Positions 8,181 to 16,377 of a stretch of 64,000 bases of DNA are shown piece by piece (the first letter of the stretch is position 1; each line of letters starts with the position of its first letter). The DNA lies in assembly GCA_947488655.1 (NCBI GenBank), contig CANKZZ010000001.1, forward strand, positions 62,001 through 126,000. The letters are read 5' to 3'. The notes below the pieces were generated by a model. The model saw nothing but the letters and a program-made list of their open reading frames with translations, did no database searches and was not told the DNA's origin. The stretch comes from an uncultured Psychroserpens sp. Lineage in GTDB: Bacteria; Bacteroidota; Bacteroidia; Flavobacteriales; Flavobacteriaceae. The position numbers and the translations under genes were made by a program.

Positions 8181-10589
8181 ATGAAAAACTCTAAATTTCA
8201 CAAGTATAATTACGTATTCTTATTAGTTTTTAGTCTCTCTTTTTTCTTCGGAAATTCTCAAACGTCTAATGATGACAACCTTTTTGAAGCTTATAAAAAC
8301 TATACAAAGCTTCCTAGAGAAACTGCATACGGTCACTTAAATAAATCTACATTAATAAAAGGAGAAAGTCTAGGGTTTTCAATTTACCTATTTGATAAAT
8401 CAACAAAAAAATCATCTACACTTACAAAAAACGTATACTGTACTATACAAAATAGATCTGGTAAAATTTTAAAAGAAAAAATGGTATTAGCTAACAATGG
8501 TGTAGCTTCTAATGTTTTTGAAATTGATAGTGTATTTAAATCTGGAAACTACATTTTTAAAGCCTATACTAATTGGATGCGAAATTTTGAAGAACAAAAT
8601 TTTTTCGTTCAACACATTAAAGTTATCAATCCTGATGAAGATGCTATAATAGAGGCAGATGATGAAGAATTATTTGACTTGGACGCTCAATTTTTGCCAG
8701 AAGGAGGTCATCTACTTCTTAATGCTAAAAACACTATAGGTGTTATTATAAAGGATGATTATGGGTTTGGTGTCCCAAATTTAAAAGGTAAACTTTTAGA
8801 TAATAACGGTAATGAGATGACAAATTTTGTAACCAACCTGCATGGCATTGCTAAATTCGAATTTACACCTCAAAGTAGAACAGTTTATACTGTAGAGCTT
8901 AACGACGAAGAACAAACTAACATTACCCTAGATCTTGGCGAATCTAAAGGTGTTAATATGACGCTACAAGATTTAAATGATAAAATTGCTTTAACATTTA
9001 GAACCAATGCAATGACATTACCTGACATTGCAAATAAAACATTTAAACTTACAATTAGTAATGGAAGCCAGTTAAATGTATCTGATATAAAATTTAAAGA
9101 TAATACCGAGATTAAAGCGATAATTAATCACGTAGATTTAAATACAGGAATTAATATTATTACACTTTTTGATGAAGATAATAATGCATTATTAGAACGA
9201 TTATATTTTAAACATGATGGCATAAACTCTGTGGTAACTGGAGTGCCAAACGTAAAAAAAGCAAACGATTCTTTAATTATTTCAATACCGTCTTCTAATA
9301 TAAATTCAAAGCTTTATCATAATTTGAGTGTTTCGGTTTTACCAGCCAACACTAAATCTTATAACCACCATCATAATATTTATTCGTATACATACTTACA
9401 ACCTTATTTAAAAGGAAGAATCGAGAATGCTCGCTATTATTTTATAAATACAGATAGACAAAAAAAAGCCGAATTAGATAATTTATTATTAACTCAAGGA
9501 TGGAGTAGTTATGACTGGAACACTATTTTTAATACTACACCTACCAATCAATTTAAATTTGAAGATGGTATATCTATAAATAGTAACCTAAATAAATCAA
9601 CTGGTAATAAATTTTTAATTTACCCTCTACAAAATTCACCAGCAGTTACTATAGATATTAGAGAAGGAGAAAATAGTTTTTCTACAAGAGGGTTTACTCC
9701 ATATACTAATGAAGTTATGAGAATTGGTAAAATTGATAAGCAAAATCGTGTCTCTAGGCCAAATTTATATGTTCAATTTTATCCTAGTGATATAGCAAAG
9801 CTAGAACAAAAATTCTCTTCATTAAACTATAAAAACAAATCTTCATTTAATTACGACGAGTCTATCCTGGATGATTCGTGGAAAAAAATTGAAGAGCTAG
9901 ATACTGTGGTATTAAGTGTTATTAAAGAGGTGGATCGTATTGAAAAAATACGTCGTAACAATCAAGGTAGAGTTGAAATTTTTAGCGATGCTCAACGCAA
10001 AAACATTCCAGATTTTGCATCATATATAACTTCTAAAGGTTTTAATGTAGGTTTAGAAGACCCTTTAGATCTTAGATCTTTAGTAATACAATTACCAAGA
10101 AGAACCACGTGGCAAGAAGGCAGTGAGCAACAACGACCAGTAATTTATCTAAATAATTTAATTGTGAGTAATGATGATCATAGAGTTATTATGGATGTAG
10201 ACATGAGCTCAATAGATTATGTTATAATAGATAAACAAGGTGTTGGAGAAGGCATGAGAGGATCAAATGGAGTTATAAAAATTTTTACTAGCCCTAAGCT
10301 TAGAACTTCAGAATATAATTACACAGCCGAAGATAGTCAACAAATAAAAATACCGTTATCATTTTCTAAGCCTAAGAAATTTTATACTCCAATTTACTCA
10401 ACTTATCTAAATAAATTTTATGAAAACTATGGTGTAATTGATTGGTTTCCAAATATTACAATTGAGGACAACAACACTTTAGAATTCAAAATTTTAGACA
10501 CAAAAAACAAACAAATAAAACTATTTATTGAGGGCATTGCTAATGATGGCGCATTTGTTTCCGAAGAAAAACTTATTACAATAAACTAA
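8181..10589 (+). CDS. Large secreted protein with macroglobulin MG2-like N-terminus and TonB-plug-like C-terminus (copy 1)
   Basis: An 802-residue exported protein with a signal peptide (cut near NSQ, about residue 27). Residues about 35-160 resemble the MG2 domain of alpha-2-macroglobulins (LPRETAYGHLNKST, then FDKSTKK and FKAYTNWMRNF). A conserved block LLLTQGWSSYDWN lies near residue 435. Near the C-terminus, RGSNGVIKIFTSPK resembles the end of a TonB-dependent-receptor plug domain, but no beta-barrel follows. Proteins of this layout are common in Bacteroidetes and of unknown function, perhaps envelope assembly or surface recognition. A paralogue follows 7 bases later, so it looks like a tandem duplication in one transcript. 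Function is unassigned. Confidence 0.75.
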   Translation: MKNSKFHKYNYVFLLVFSLSFFFGNSQTSNDDNLFEAYKNYTKLPRETAYGHLNKSTLIKGESLGFSIYLFDKSTKKSSTLTKNVYCTIQNRSGKILKEKMVLANNGVASNVFEIDSVFKSGNYIFKAYTNWMRNFEEQNFFVQHIKVINPDEDAIIEADDEELFDLDAQFLPEGGHLLLNAKNTIGVIIKDDYGFGVPNLKGKLLDNNGNEMTNFVTNLHGIAKFEFTPQSRTVYTVELNDEEQTNITLDLGESKGVNMTLQDLNDKIALTFRTNAMTLPDIANKTFKLTISNGSQLNVSDIKFKDNTEIKAIINHVDLNTGINIITLFDEDNNALLERLYFKHDGINSVVTGVPNVKKANDSLIISIPSSNINSKLYHNLSVSVLPANTKSYNHHHNIYSYTYLQPYLKGRIENARYYFINTDRQKKAELDNLLLTQGWSSYDWNTIFNTTPTNQFKFEDGISINSNLNKSTGNKFLIYPLQNSPAVTIDIREGENSFSTRGFTPYTNEVMRIGKIDKQNRVSRPNLYVQFYPSDIAKLEQKFSSLNYKNKSSFNYDESILDDSWKKIEELDTVVLSVIKEVDRIEKIRRNNQGRVEIFSDAQRKNIPDFASYITSKGFNVGLEDPLDLRSLVIQLPRRTTWQEGSEQQRPVIYLNNLIVSNDDHRVIMDVDMSSIDYVIIDKQGVGEGMRGSNGVIKIFTSPKLRTSEYNYTAEDSQQIKIPLSFSKPKKFYTPIYSTYLNKFYENYGVIDWFPNITIEDNNTLEFKILDTKNKQIKLFIEGIANDGAFVSEEKLITIN

Positions 10590-10596
10590 CTACTCT

Positions 10597-12987
10597 ATGA
10601 ATCAAAATTTTCACCCTAAACTTTACCAAGCTAAATATTTATTATTAATTTTTTGTTTTTGCACTTTTTGTAACGTGCAAAGTCAAAACCAAGACAAACT
10701 ATCTACAACCTACAGCAACTACGTAAAATTACCCAGAGAGGTTGCTTATACTCACCTCAATAAATCGTTATATTTAAAAGATGAAAGTGTTGGGTTTACC
10801 GTATATGTTTTTGATAAAAGCAGCAAAAAACACTCAGATGTTACCACAAACGTATACTGCTCTATTGAAGATAAAAACGGAAAAATTTTAAATAAAGCTC
10901 TTATTCTTGCAGAAAATGGAGTGGCTAACGGTAGCTTTTTAATTGATAGTACATATGCCTCTGGCAGCTACACGTTTAAAGCATATACCAATTGGATGAA
11001 AAATTTTGATGAGCAAAATTTTTATTTACAAAACATTAAAATTATTAATACAGACGAGACAAATGACACGTCTACAACAATGCAAGCACCAATTATAGAT
11101 GCACAGTTTTTACCAGAAGGTGGTCATCTAATTTCTAATATTAAAAATGTTGTTGGCGTAGTTATTAAAAATGACAATGGCTATGGACTAAAAGAGGCAG
11201 AAGGTGTTATAAAAGATTCTAATGGAAACGTAATTACCAACTTTAAAACTAACCAATTTGGTATTGGTAAATTTATACTTATACCTGAGGAAGGAAAGAG
11301 TTATAACGCAGAAATTACTTATAACAATCTCACATCTAATATAAATATTAAACCTGCTGAGCGTAATGGTATAAATTTAAGTCTTAACAATCTAGGTAAT
11401 AAAGTTGCTCTAACCTTAAGATCAAATTCTAACACGCTACAAAATATAAATGGTAAAAAATTTAGAATAATTATACACAATGGTAGCCTAATAAAAGCTT
11501 TAGAATTTAGTTTTACAAACGCTCAAGAAATTACTAAACTCATTAATAACAGTGATCTGTATACTGGTATTAACATTTTTACAATTTTTGATGAGAATGA
11601 TAATGCAATTTTAGAACGTTTATATTTTAACCATGACGGACTTTCGGTATTAAATTCTGAAAAAGAAAATATTATTAAAAATACAGATTCAATTACGATA
11701 TCTGTGCCTTTTAAAATCATAAAAACTTCACAGTTTCATAATCTTAGTGTATCTATTTTACCATCTAATACAGCGTCTTACGATACAGATCATAATATTT
11801 TGTCTTACACATACTTACAACCTTATGTGAAAGGATATATTGAGAACGCGCGTTACTATTTTACAGCAATCGATAGGAAGAAAAAGTTTGAATTAGATAA
11901 TTTGTTATTAACTCAAGGCTGGAGTAGCTATGAGTGGAATTCTATTTTTAACTATGAGCCTACCGTAAAATTTGATTTTGAGAAAGGAATTACTGTTAAT
12001 GCAAACATTAATAAATCTAAAAGCAATCAATTTATAATGTATCCAATGGTTAATAGTTCTACCCAAACTATTGATGTCCCTGATAATGAGAAGAAATTTA
12101 CAGTAAAAGGATTATTACCTGTAGACGATGAGCAGGTGTTTTTTGGAGCTATTGATAAAAGACAAGGTGTAGAAAAACCAAACCTTTATGTGCAATTTAC
12201 ACCTTCTACAATACCTAATATAGACAATTTTGTAAAAACACTACCACTCAGAGTTAAGTCTATATATGATTCTAAGATAGAGGAGAGTGTTTTTAAAAAC
12301 TCAATATCAGACGCTCAAGAATTAGATGAAGTCGTTATAAACGCTCAAAAAGAGAGGTCTAGAATAGATCAAATAGAACGTAGACAGACCACTGGCAATA
12401 TTGATATTTTTGATGAAAATGCCAGAAATAGATATGTAGATTTTGCTTCATATATTAGCAATAAGGGGTTTAATGTAAGACAAGATGCAATTTCTCTAAG
12501 CATAACAACACAACGACGCAATACTTTAAATGGAAGTAGAACTCCACTCATATATCTTGATAAAATGCTCCTGTCTGATTTTTCTATTTTACTTAATTTT
12601 GATATGAGAAATGTAGATTATGTTGTTATAGACAAATCTGGATTGGGAGAAGGTATGCGAGGATCGGCTGGTGTAATTAAAATATTTACTGATCCTAAAT
12701 TAAAATATGGTAAAAGTACACCTGCAGATATTGCGCAAGAATCTAAAATCCCATTAACATTTACAACTCCTAAAACCTTTTACGCACCATTATACTCAAG
12801 TTATCATAGTGAGTTTTTTAATCAATATGGTGTTATAGATTGGATACCTAAAGGTAAAATAGATAGCAATGGTAATCTAATATTTAAAATGTATAATAAA
12901 GGTATTGAACAAATTAAATTATTAATTGAAGGTACTGCTAATAATGGTAGTTTTATTTCTGAAGAAAAAATTATTACGCTTAATTAA
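10597..12987 (+). CDS. Large secreted protein with MG2-like and plug-like regions (copy 2, tandem paralogue)
   Basis: A 796-residue paralogue of the preceding gene, alignable along its whole length (LPREVAYTHLNKSLYLKDE, FKAYTNWMKNFDEQNFY, LLLTQGWSSYEWN, RGSAGVIKIFTDPK). The signal peptide is cut near VQSQ (about residue 30). As in copy 1, the order is MG2-like N-terminus, a long middle region without a recognisable enzyme motif, and a plug-like end without a barrel. The two copies differ most in the middle (about 540-640) around a variable EL-DEVVINAQKE-type linker, which is where a receptor-type plug would begin. It is closed by a bidirectional terminator. Confidence 0.75.
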   Translation: MNQNFHPKLYQAKYLLLIFCFCTFCNVQSQNQDKLSTTYSNYVKLPREVAYTHLNKSLYLKDESVGFTVYVFDKSSKKHSDVTTNVYCSIEDKNGKILNKALILAENGVANGSFLIDSTYASGSYTFKAYTNWMKNFDEQNFYLQNIKIINTDETNDTSTTMQAPIIDAQFLPEGGHLISNIKNVVGVVIKNDNGYGLKEAEGVIKDSNGNVITNFKTNQFGIGKFILIPEEGKSYNAEITYNNLTSNINIKPAERNGINLSLNNLGNKVALTLRSNSNTLQNINGKKFRIIIHNGSLIKALEFSFTNAQEITKLINNSDLYTGINIFTIFDENDNAILERLYFNHDGLSVLNSEKENIIKNTDSITISVPFKIIKTSQFHNLSVSILPSNTASYDTDHNILSYTYLQPYVKGYIENARYYFTAIDRKKKFELDNLLLTQGWSSYEWNSIFNYEPTVKFDFEKGITVNANINKSKSNQFIMYPMVNSSTQTIDVPDNEKKFTVKGLLPVDDEQVFFGAIDKRQGVEKPNLYVQFTPSTIPNIDNFVKTLPLRVKSIYDSKIEESVFKNSISDAQELDEVVINAQKERSRIDQIERRQTTGNIDIFDENARNRYVDFASYISNKGFNVRQDAISLSITTQRRNTLNGSRTPLIYLDKMLLSDFSILLNFDMRNVDYVVIDKSGLGEGMRGSAGVIKIFTDPKLKYGKSTPADIAQESKIPLTFTTPKTFYAPLYSSYHSEFFNQYGVIDWIPKGKIDSNGNLIFKMYNKGIEQIKLLIEGTANNGSFISEEKIITLN

Positions 12988-13025
12988 AACTATGTGTGCT
13001 CTTTTAAATAAGTATTAACCATAAT

Positions 13026-13056
13026 AAAAAAGGCTTCCACAGTGGAAGCCTTTTTT
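13026..13056. terminator. Bidirectional terminator between copy 2 and ssb
   Basis: Stem AAAAAGGCTTCCA / TGGAAGCCTTTTT with a three-base loop and T-runs on both strands. It lies between two convergent genes and serves both. Confidence 0.9.
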
Positions 13057-13077
13057 TATTATAAATATTTAGATAGT

Positions 13078-13410
13078 CTATTTACCCAACATCAATAATT
13101 CGTTACAAACAATTTCTGTTGTGTATCGTTTGATACCATCTTTATCATCCCAAGAACGATTTGTTAGTTTACCTTCTACAGCAATTTCTTTACCTTTTGT
13201 GATGTACTCTTCTACAACTTTTACGAGTCCGCCACGCACAACAATATTATGCCAATACGCTCGCTCTACTTTATTACCGTCTTTATCTTTGTAGCTATCA
13301 TCTGTAGCTAAAGAGAATTTTGCCATTTTGTTTCCGTCTTGAAAGTTAATAATTTCTGGATCTTGTCCTAATCTTCCAATCAACTGTACTTTGTTTCTTA
13401 ATGTGTTCAT
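13078..13410 (-). CDS. ssb: Single-stranded DNA-binding protein, short form
   Basis: A 110-residue OB-fold protein with the bacterial SSB opening NKVQLIGRLGQDPEI, the aromatic DNA-contact region (AYWHNIVVRG), and KEIAVEGKLTNRSWDDKDG. It binds single-stranded DNA during replication and repair. It is shorter than a standard SSB (about 140-180 residues): it stops right after the OB fold at LMLGK and lacks the flexible linker and acidic tip that recruits partner proteins. Bacteroidetes often carry such a short SSB beside a full-length one, so this is probably an auxiliary or inducible copy. A perfect inverted repeat 38 bases upstream may be an operator. Confidence 0.92.
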   Translation of the reverse strand: MNTLRNKVQLIGRLGQDPEIINFQDGNKMAKFSLATDDSYKDKDGNKVERAYWHNIVVRGGLVKVVEEYITKGKEIAVEGKLTNRSWDDKDGIKRYTTEIVCNELLMLGK

Positions 13411-13447
13411 GTGTTCTAAATTTTAATGTTAAACAGTTAATACTTTG

Positions 13448-13466
13448 TTCTGAATGTATTTCAGAA
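13448..13466. promoter_or_regulatory. Perfect inverted repeat upstream of ssb (candidate operator)
   Basis: TTCTGAA-TGTAT-TTCAGAA: 7-base arms with a 5-base spacer, 38 bases before the ssb start codon. The size and symmetry fit a repressor dimer site. No factor can be named. Confidence 0.4.
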
Positions 13467-13587
13467 TCTTTTATCGTCGTGATGAATCTTAATACTCAAA
13501 TCAAAATTTATTAATGTGACTAAAACGATTCAACACTGCAAATATGAGGTGAGTTGCAAATGTTAGTCGGTAGTTACTTATTTAAAA

Positions 13588-13620
13588 TCGTTTGTAAATG
13601 TTTGTAGTCGTTTGTAAATG
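13588..13620 (+). repeat. Short 20-base-period direct repeat upstream of the spermidine-synthase-like gene
   Basis: The 13-mer TCGTTTGTAAATG occurs at 13588-13600 and again at 13608-13620, exactly 20 bases apart (nearly two helical turns). The second copy carries the TTTG that could act as a -33 element for the next gene. Confidence 0.6.
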
Positions 13621-13640
13621 GATATAATTCCTTACCTTTA
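13611..13640 (+). promoter_or_regulatory. Candidate promoter of the spermidine-synthase-like gene
   Basis: TTTG (13611-13614), 18 bases, then TACCTTTA (13633-13640), one mismatch from TAnnTTTG. Transcription would begin within a few bases of the ATG at 13646, implying a very short or absent leader. Confidence 0.35.
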
Positions 13641-13645
13641 AAGAA

Positions 13646-14290
13646 ATGAAAAAGCTCCTAAGCCACATATATCCTGTTACTCGAAAAATTAAATCTAATT
13701 TTTCTGGCACTTTAGAGATTACAACTAAAAATGGTAAAAAGCACCTCAACACTAAAAATGCAAACTATAGTTATGGTGCTTTACAACAGATTTTAAAGTT
13801 TGGTTTGGAGAAAATTGATTTAAAAAAAGTGAATTCGGTATTACTTTTAGGGCTTGGAGGTGGTAGCGTCATTGAAACATTAAGAGATGATTTTAAGTAT
13901 CAACAACATATAACGGCTGTAGATATTGACCCAGTAATAATTGACATTGCTAAAACAGAATTTCAACTCAACAAGGATTTAAATTTAGACATGATTTGTG
14001 ACGATGCACTCAATTTCATGAATAATAACACACAAAAATTCGACTTAATTATTATTGATTTGTTTATTGATATTATCGTTCCGCAGATATTTTTAGAACT
14101 ACCATTTTGGGAAAATGTCATAAAAGCAAAATCATCTAGTGGTATCATTTTATTTAATGCGTCTTTACAGAAATCTAAAAGTGATTCTTTAAAAAAGATT
14201 ATAGAATTTTTAAAGTCGAAAGTTTACAAAGTAGACGTTTACAATAAAGTAAATGAGGTAAACACAATTATAATTACGCAATCTATATAA
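13646..14290 (+). CDS. Spermidine-synthase-like class I methyltransferase-fold protein
   Basis: A 214-residue Rossmann-fold protein of the SpeE/methyltransferase superfamily. Motif I is LLLGLGGGSV (about 67-76), the acidic end of strand 2 is VDIDP (about 92-96), and motif IV is DLIIIDLF (about 134-141). The short N-terminal region ending SYGALQQ resembles the substrate-gate part of spermidine synthases but is reduced compared with true SpeE (about 280 residues). The substrate is uncertain: it could be a polyamine-synthase relative or a methyltransferase. It is the first gene of a run with the zinc-ribbon and GIDE-domain genes. Start at 13646 is the only in-frame ATG near the conserved N-terminus. 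Confidence 0.75.
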   Translation: MKKLLSHIYPVTRKIKSNFSGTLEITTKNGKKHLNTKNANYSYGALQQILKFGLEKIDLKKVNSVLLLGLGGGSVIETLRDDFKYQQHITAVDIDPVIIDIAKTEFQLNKDLNLDMICDDALNFMNNNTQKFDLIIIDLFIDIIVPQIFLELPFWENVIKAKSSSGIILFNASLQKSKSDSLKKIIEFLKSKVYKVDVYNKVNEVNTIIITQSI

Positions 14291-14307
14291 ATCATAAAAA
14301 TAAAACT

Positions 14308-14658
14308 ATGCAAAAACAATGTCCGGAGTGTGGTGAAAAAATTGTTGGTAGAATTGATAAGAAATTTTGCAGTGATGCCTGTCGTAATTCTTATAACAAC
14401 ACGATTAATAAAGACAGTAAAAACCTTATTAGAAATACTAATAACAGATTAAGAAAAAATTATCGCATCTTAGAAGAACTAAATCCAGACCAAAAGAAAA
14501 AAATCTCCAGAGCACGTTTAGTAGAGAAAGGCTTCGACTTTAATTATTTTACAAGTATTTATACTACAAAAGCAGGTACTATATACTATTTTGTATATGA
14601 TCAAGGTTATTTGCCTTTAGAGCAAGATTATTATGCATTGGTTAAACGAGAAAGTTAG
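14308..14658 (+). CDS. Zinc-ribbon protein (DUF2116-like)
   Basis: A 116-residue cytoplasmic protein with an N-terminal treble-clef-type zinc ribbon: CPEC at residues 5-8 and CSDAC about twelve residues later (KKFCSDACRNSYNN). The remainder is basic and helical (RNTNNRLRKNYRILEELNP), followed by a short aromatic domain with two YY pairs. It resembles DUF2116-type zinc-ribbon proteins; the molecular role is unknown, and nucleic-acid binding is plausible from the charge. It sits 17 bases after the spermidine-synthase-like gene and 54 bases before the GIDE-domain gene. Confidence 0.7.
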   Translation: MQKQCPECGEKIVGRIDKKFCSDACRNSYNNTINKDSKNLIRNTNNRLRKNYRILEELNPDQKKKISRARLVEKGFDFNYFTSIYTTKAGTIYYFVYDQGYLPLEQDYYALVKRES

Positions 14659-14712
14659 TAATTTGTAACGTTTTATAATTTTTAAGGACTCATATATTAT
14701 AACCACTCAATA

Positions 14713-15408
14713 ATGACGCAACCTCTTCTTATAATACTAGTAATTTGTGCAGTTGGTCTTATTATTTATTTAATATATTACTTTAGTAACAAGCAAGTTA
14801 TACTTAGAACGTTATCTAAAATTCCTTTAAAACCAATATCCAGTTTAAAAACTAATGCACTTTCTAAAGTTGTAGGTAAGGCACTTCATGTAGAAGAACC
14901 GTTAAAAGCACCATACTCTGGTCGTCATTGTGTGTTTTACCAAATTATTATAGAACAAAAAGTAAAAAGTGGTAAAAGTTCTCATTGGAAAAAAATAGTT
15001 TCAGAAGAAAAATTTCAAGACTTCTTTATAGATACTAATGGTGATTTTGTAATTATAAAACCACAACATCATCCTAGAAATTATATATGTTATTTAGTAA
15101 AAGACAAAGAAACCTCATCTGGCACTTTTAATGATCCTACTCCCAAATTTGCAGCACTCTTAAGACGTTATAATATTGAACCCGAAAATTTCTTTGGCTT
15201 TAATAGAACGTTGAGATATAAAGAAGGTATAATTGCTGTTGGAGAGCGTATTACTGTAGCAGGCATTGCAAAATGGAAATCATTAAATGAGCCTTTACCA
15301 GAATATCCCTACTCAAAAATTGCTACTTTAGAGAGCGACGGTAAACAAAAATTAATTATCACTGATTTGCCTGAAGCATTAAAAAGTAAAAACTTGAGAA
15401 AACGGTAA
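14713..15408 (+). CDS. Membrane protein with GIDE-like domain
   Basis: A 231-residue inner-membrane protein. One N-terminal transmembrane helix (about 5-25) is followed by a cytoplasmic domain. The block VGKALHVEEPLKAPYSGRHCVFYQIIIEQ (about 54-83) is the hallmark of the GIDE domain first described in the mitochondrial ubiquitin ligase MULAN/GIDE. Later parts (EGIIAVGERITVAGIAKWK) fit the same fold. There is no RING finger, so bacterial members should not be called ubiquitin ligases despite that automatic name; the role is unknown. It abuts the next small gene with no spacer, indicating translational coupling. Confidence 0.7.
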   Translation: MTQPLLIILVICAVGLIIYLIYYFSNKQVILRTLSKIPLKPISSLKTNALSKVVGKALHVEEPLKAPYSGRHCVFYQIIIEQKVKSGKSSHWKKIVSEEKFQDFFIDTNGDFVIIKPQHHPRNYICYLVKDKETSSGTFNDPTPKFAALLRRYNIEPENFFGFNRTLRYKEGIIAVGERITVAGIAKWKSLNEPLPEYPYSKIATLESDGKQKLIITDLPEALKSKNLRKR

Positions 15409-15663
15409 ATGGATAAGTATAAAACGTATTATCAACATCTAGAAACCTGTCAATTGGTAGAAATTATAGAAGAATCTCATCGCTATAACGCTGAAGTTAT
15501 ATGCTATTGTAAACATTTAATCACCAATAAAAATGAATCTATAGATTCGCTCAAAGAGATGGCTAAATCGCACTTTACAAAACGCTATTTCAATTTTTTT
15601 AGAGATGGTGGTCACTGGACAAGCAAAACTATAATTTACAATAGTCATTTTTTAACACGATAA
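15409..15663 (+). CDS. Hypothetical 84-residue protein
   Basis: No family recognised. The ATG follows directly on the TAA of the GIDE-domain gene, which argues that it is a real, co-transcribed gene. The product is soluble, with no signal peptide or membrane helix, and is rich in His, Tyr and Cys (YQHLETCQ, CYCKHL), ending HWTSKTIIYNSHFLTR. The same frame stays open for 26 further sense codons after the TAA stop up to a TAATAA double stop at 15742-15747, so the gene may once have been longer. Confidence 0.5.
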   Translation: MDKYKTYYQHLETCQLVEIIEESHRYNAEVICYCKHLITNKNESIDSLKEMAKSHFTKRYFNFFRDGGHWTSKTIIYNSHFLTR

Positions 15664-15748
15664 GAACTAAATTACTGTTACAATTTGGCCAAAGAAGATT
15701 ACCGTACTTATATAACCGGAGCCACTAGAGGCATGCCAGGATAATAAA

Positions 15749-16216
15749 CTACTTCCAGTTTTGCCCCTTTAAATCTAGAGCGGCTTTTAAGATATCTTTC
15801 TGGCTAATTTGTCCTACCAATTTTCCGTTTTCTACAATTGGGAAACGTCTAATTCTCGACTCTAAAAATTTACTCGCTGCATCAAACACATTCATATTAC
15901 CATCAATTGTTTCGACATTTTTAGCCATTCTACTTTCTACTGTATGTTGCTCCATTGGCATATTATGGTAACGACTCTCGCTAATGTCTTTAAGGCAATC
16001 ACCTTCAGAAATTATACCAACTAACTCATTATTTGAGTTAACTACAGGTCCTCCAGAAATTTTGTTTTTAATTAAAGATTGAATCACTTCTTCAACAGAT
16101 TGCTCTGGCTTAAACGTAATTAAATCACGAGACATAAAATCACTTACTTTAAACGCGTTAACTGTAGTTACATTTTGCTGCTGCTTTCTAGCACCTTGAA
16201 AACTTTTAATACCCAT
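15749..16216 (-). CDS. Protein with two CBS domains
   Basis: A roughly 155-residue cytoplasmic protein made almost entirely of a CBS pair (Bateman module). CBS1 is at about 25-80 (VSDFMSRDLITFKPEQSVEEV, GGPVVNSNNELVGIISEGD) and CBS2 at about 95-150 (VESRMAKNVETIDGNMNVFDA, RRFPIVENGKLVGQISQKD). Such modules bind adenine nucleotides and act as energy sensors. A start two codons upstream (16222) is possible, but MGIKSFQGARK is the better N-terminus. It is monocistronic, convergent with the GIDE cluster and divergent from the NAD(P)-binding gene. Confidence 0.85.
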   Translation of the reverse strand: MGIKSFQGARKQQQNVTTVNAFKVSDFMSRDLITFKPEQSVEEVIQSLIKNKISGGPVVNSNNELVGIISEGDCLKDISESRYHNMPMEQHTVESRMAKNVETIDGNMNVFDAASKFLESRIRRFPIVENGKLVGQISQKDILKAALDLKGQNWK

Positions 16217-16349
16217 AATCAATGTTTTTTTGTGTGAACTTAAAGTTACTGAAAATTAGCGAACTAAACCAACACTTTAACTATTCTCAAATTATTACTT
16301 AGAAATTGCTATTAATAAGTTGAAATGCTAATAGCAGTCTATTAATTTG

Positions 16350-16357
16350 TAAATTTG
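16350..16357 (+). promoter_or_regulatory. Candidate -7 element for the TTG-initiated NAD(P)-binding gene
   Basis: TAAATTTG fits TAnnTTTG and lies 20 bases before the TTG start at 16378, supporting that start. Confidence 0.45.
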
Positions 16358-16377
16358 AAAACACTAAAAAATAAGTA

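Noticed and set aside
14713-15408. Bacterial E3 ubiquitin ligase
   Set aside because: Only the GIDE domain is shared with eukaryotic MULAN; the RING finger needed for ligase activity is absent.
15679-15747. Readthrough peptide containing ITGATRG, reminiscent of the glycine motif of short-chain dehydrogenases
   Set aside because: Only about ten residues match, there is no further SDR similarity, and the frame closes at once; it is not enough to call a dehydrogenase remnant.
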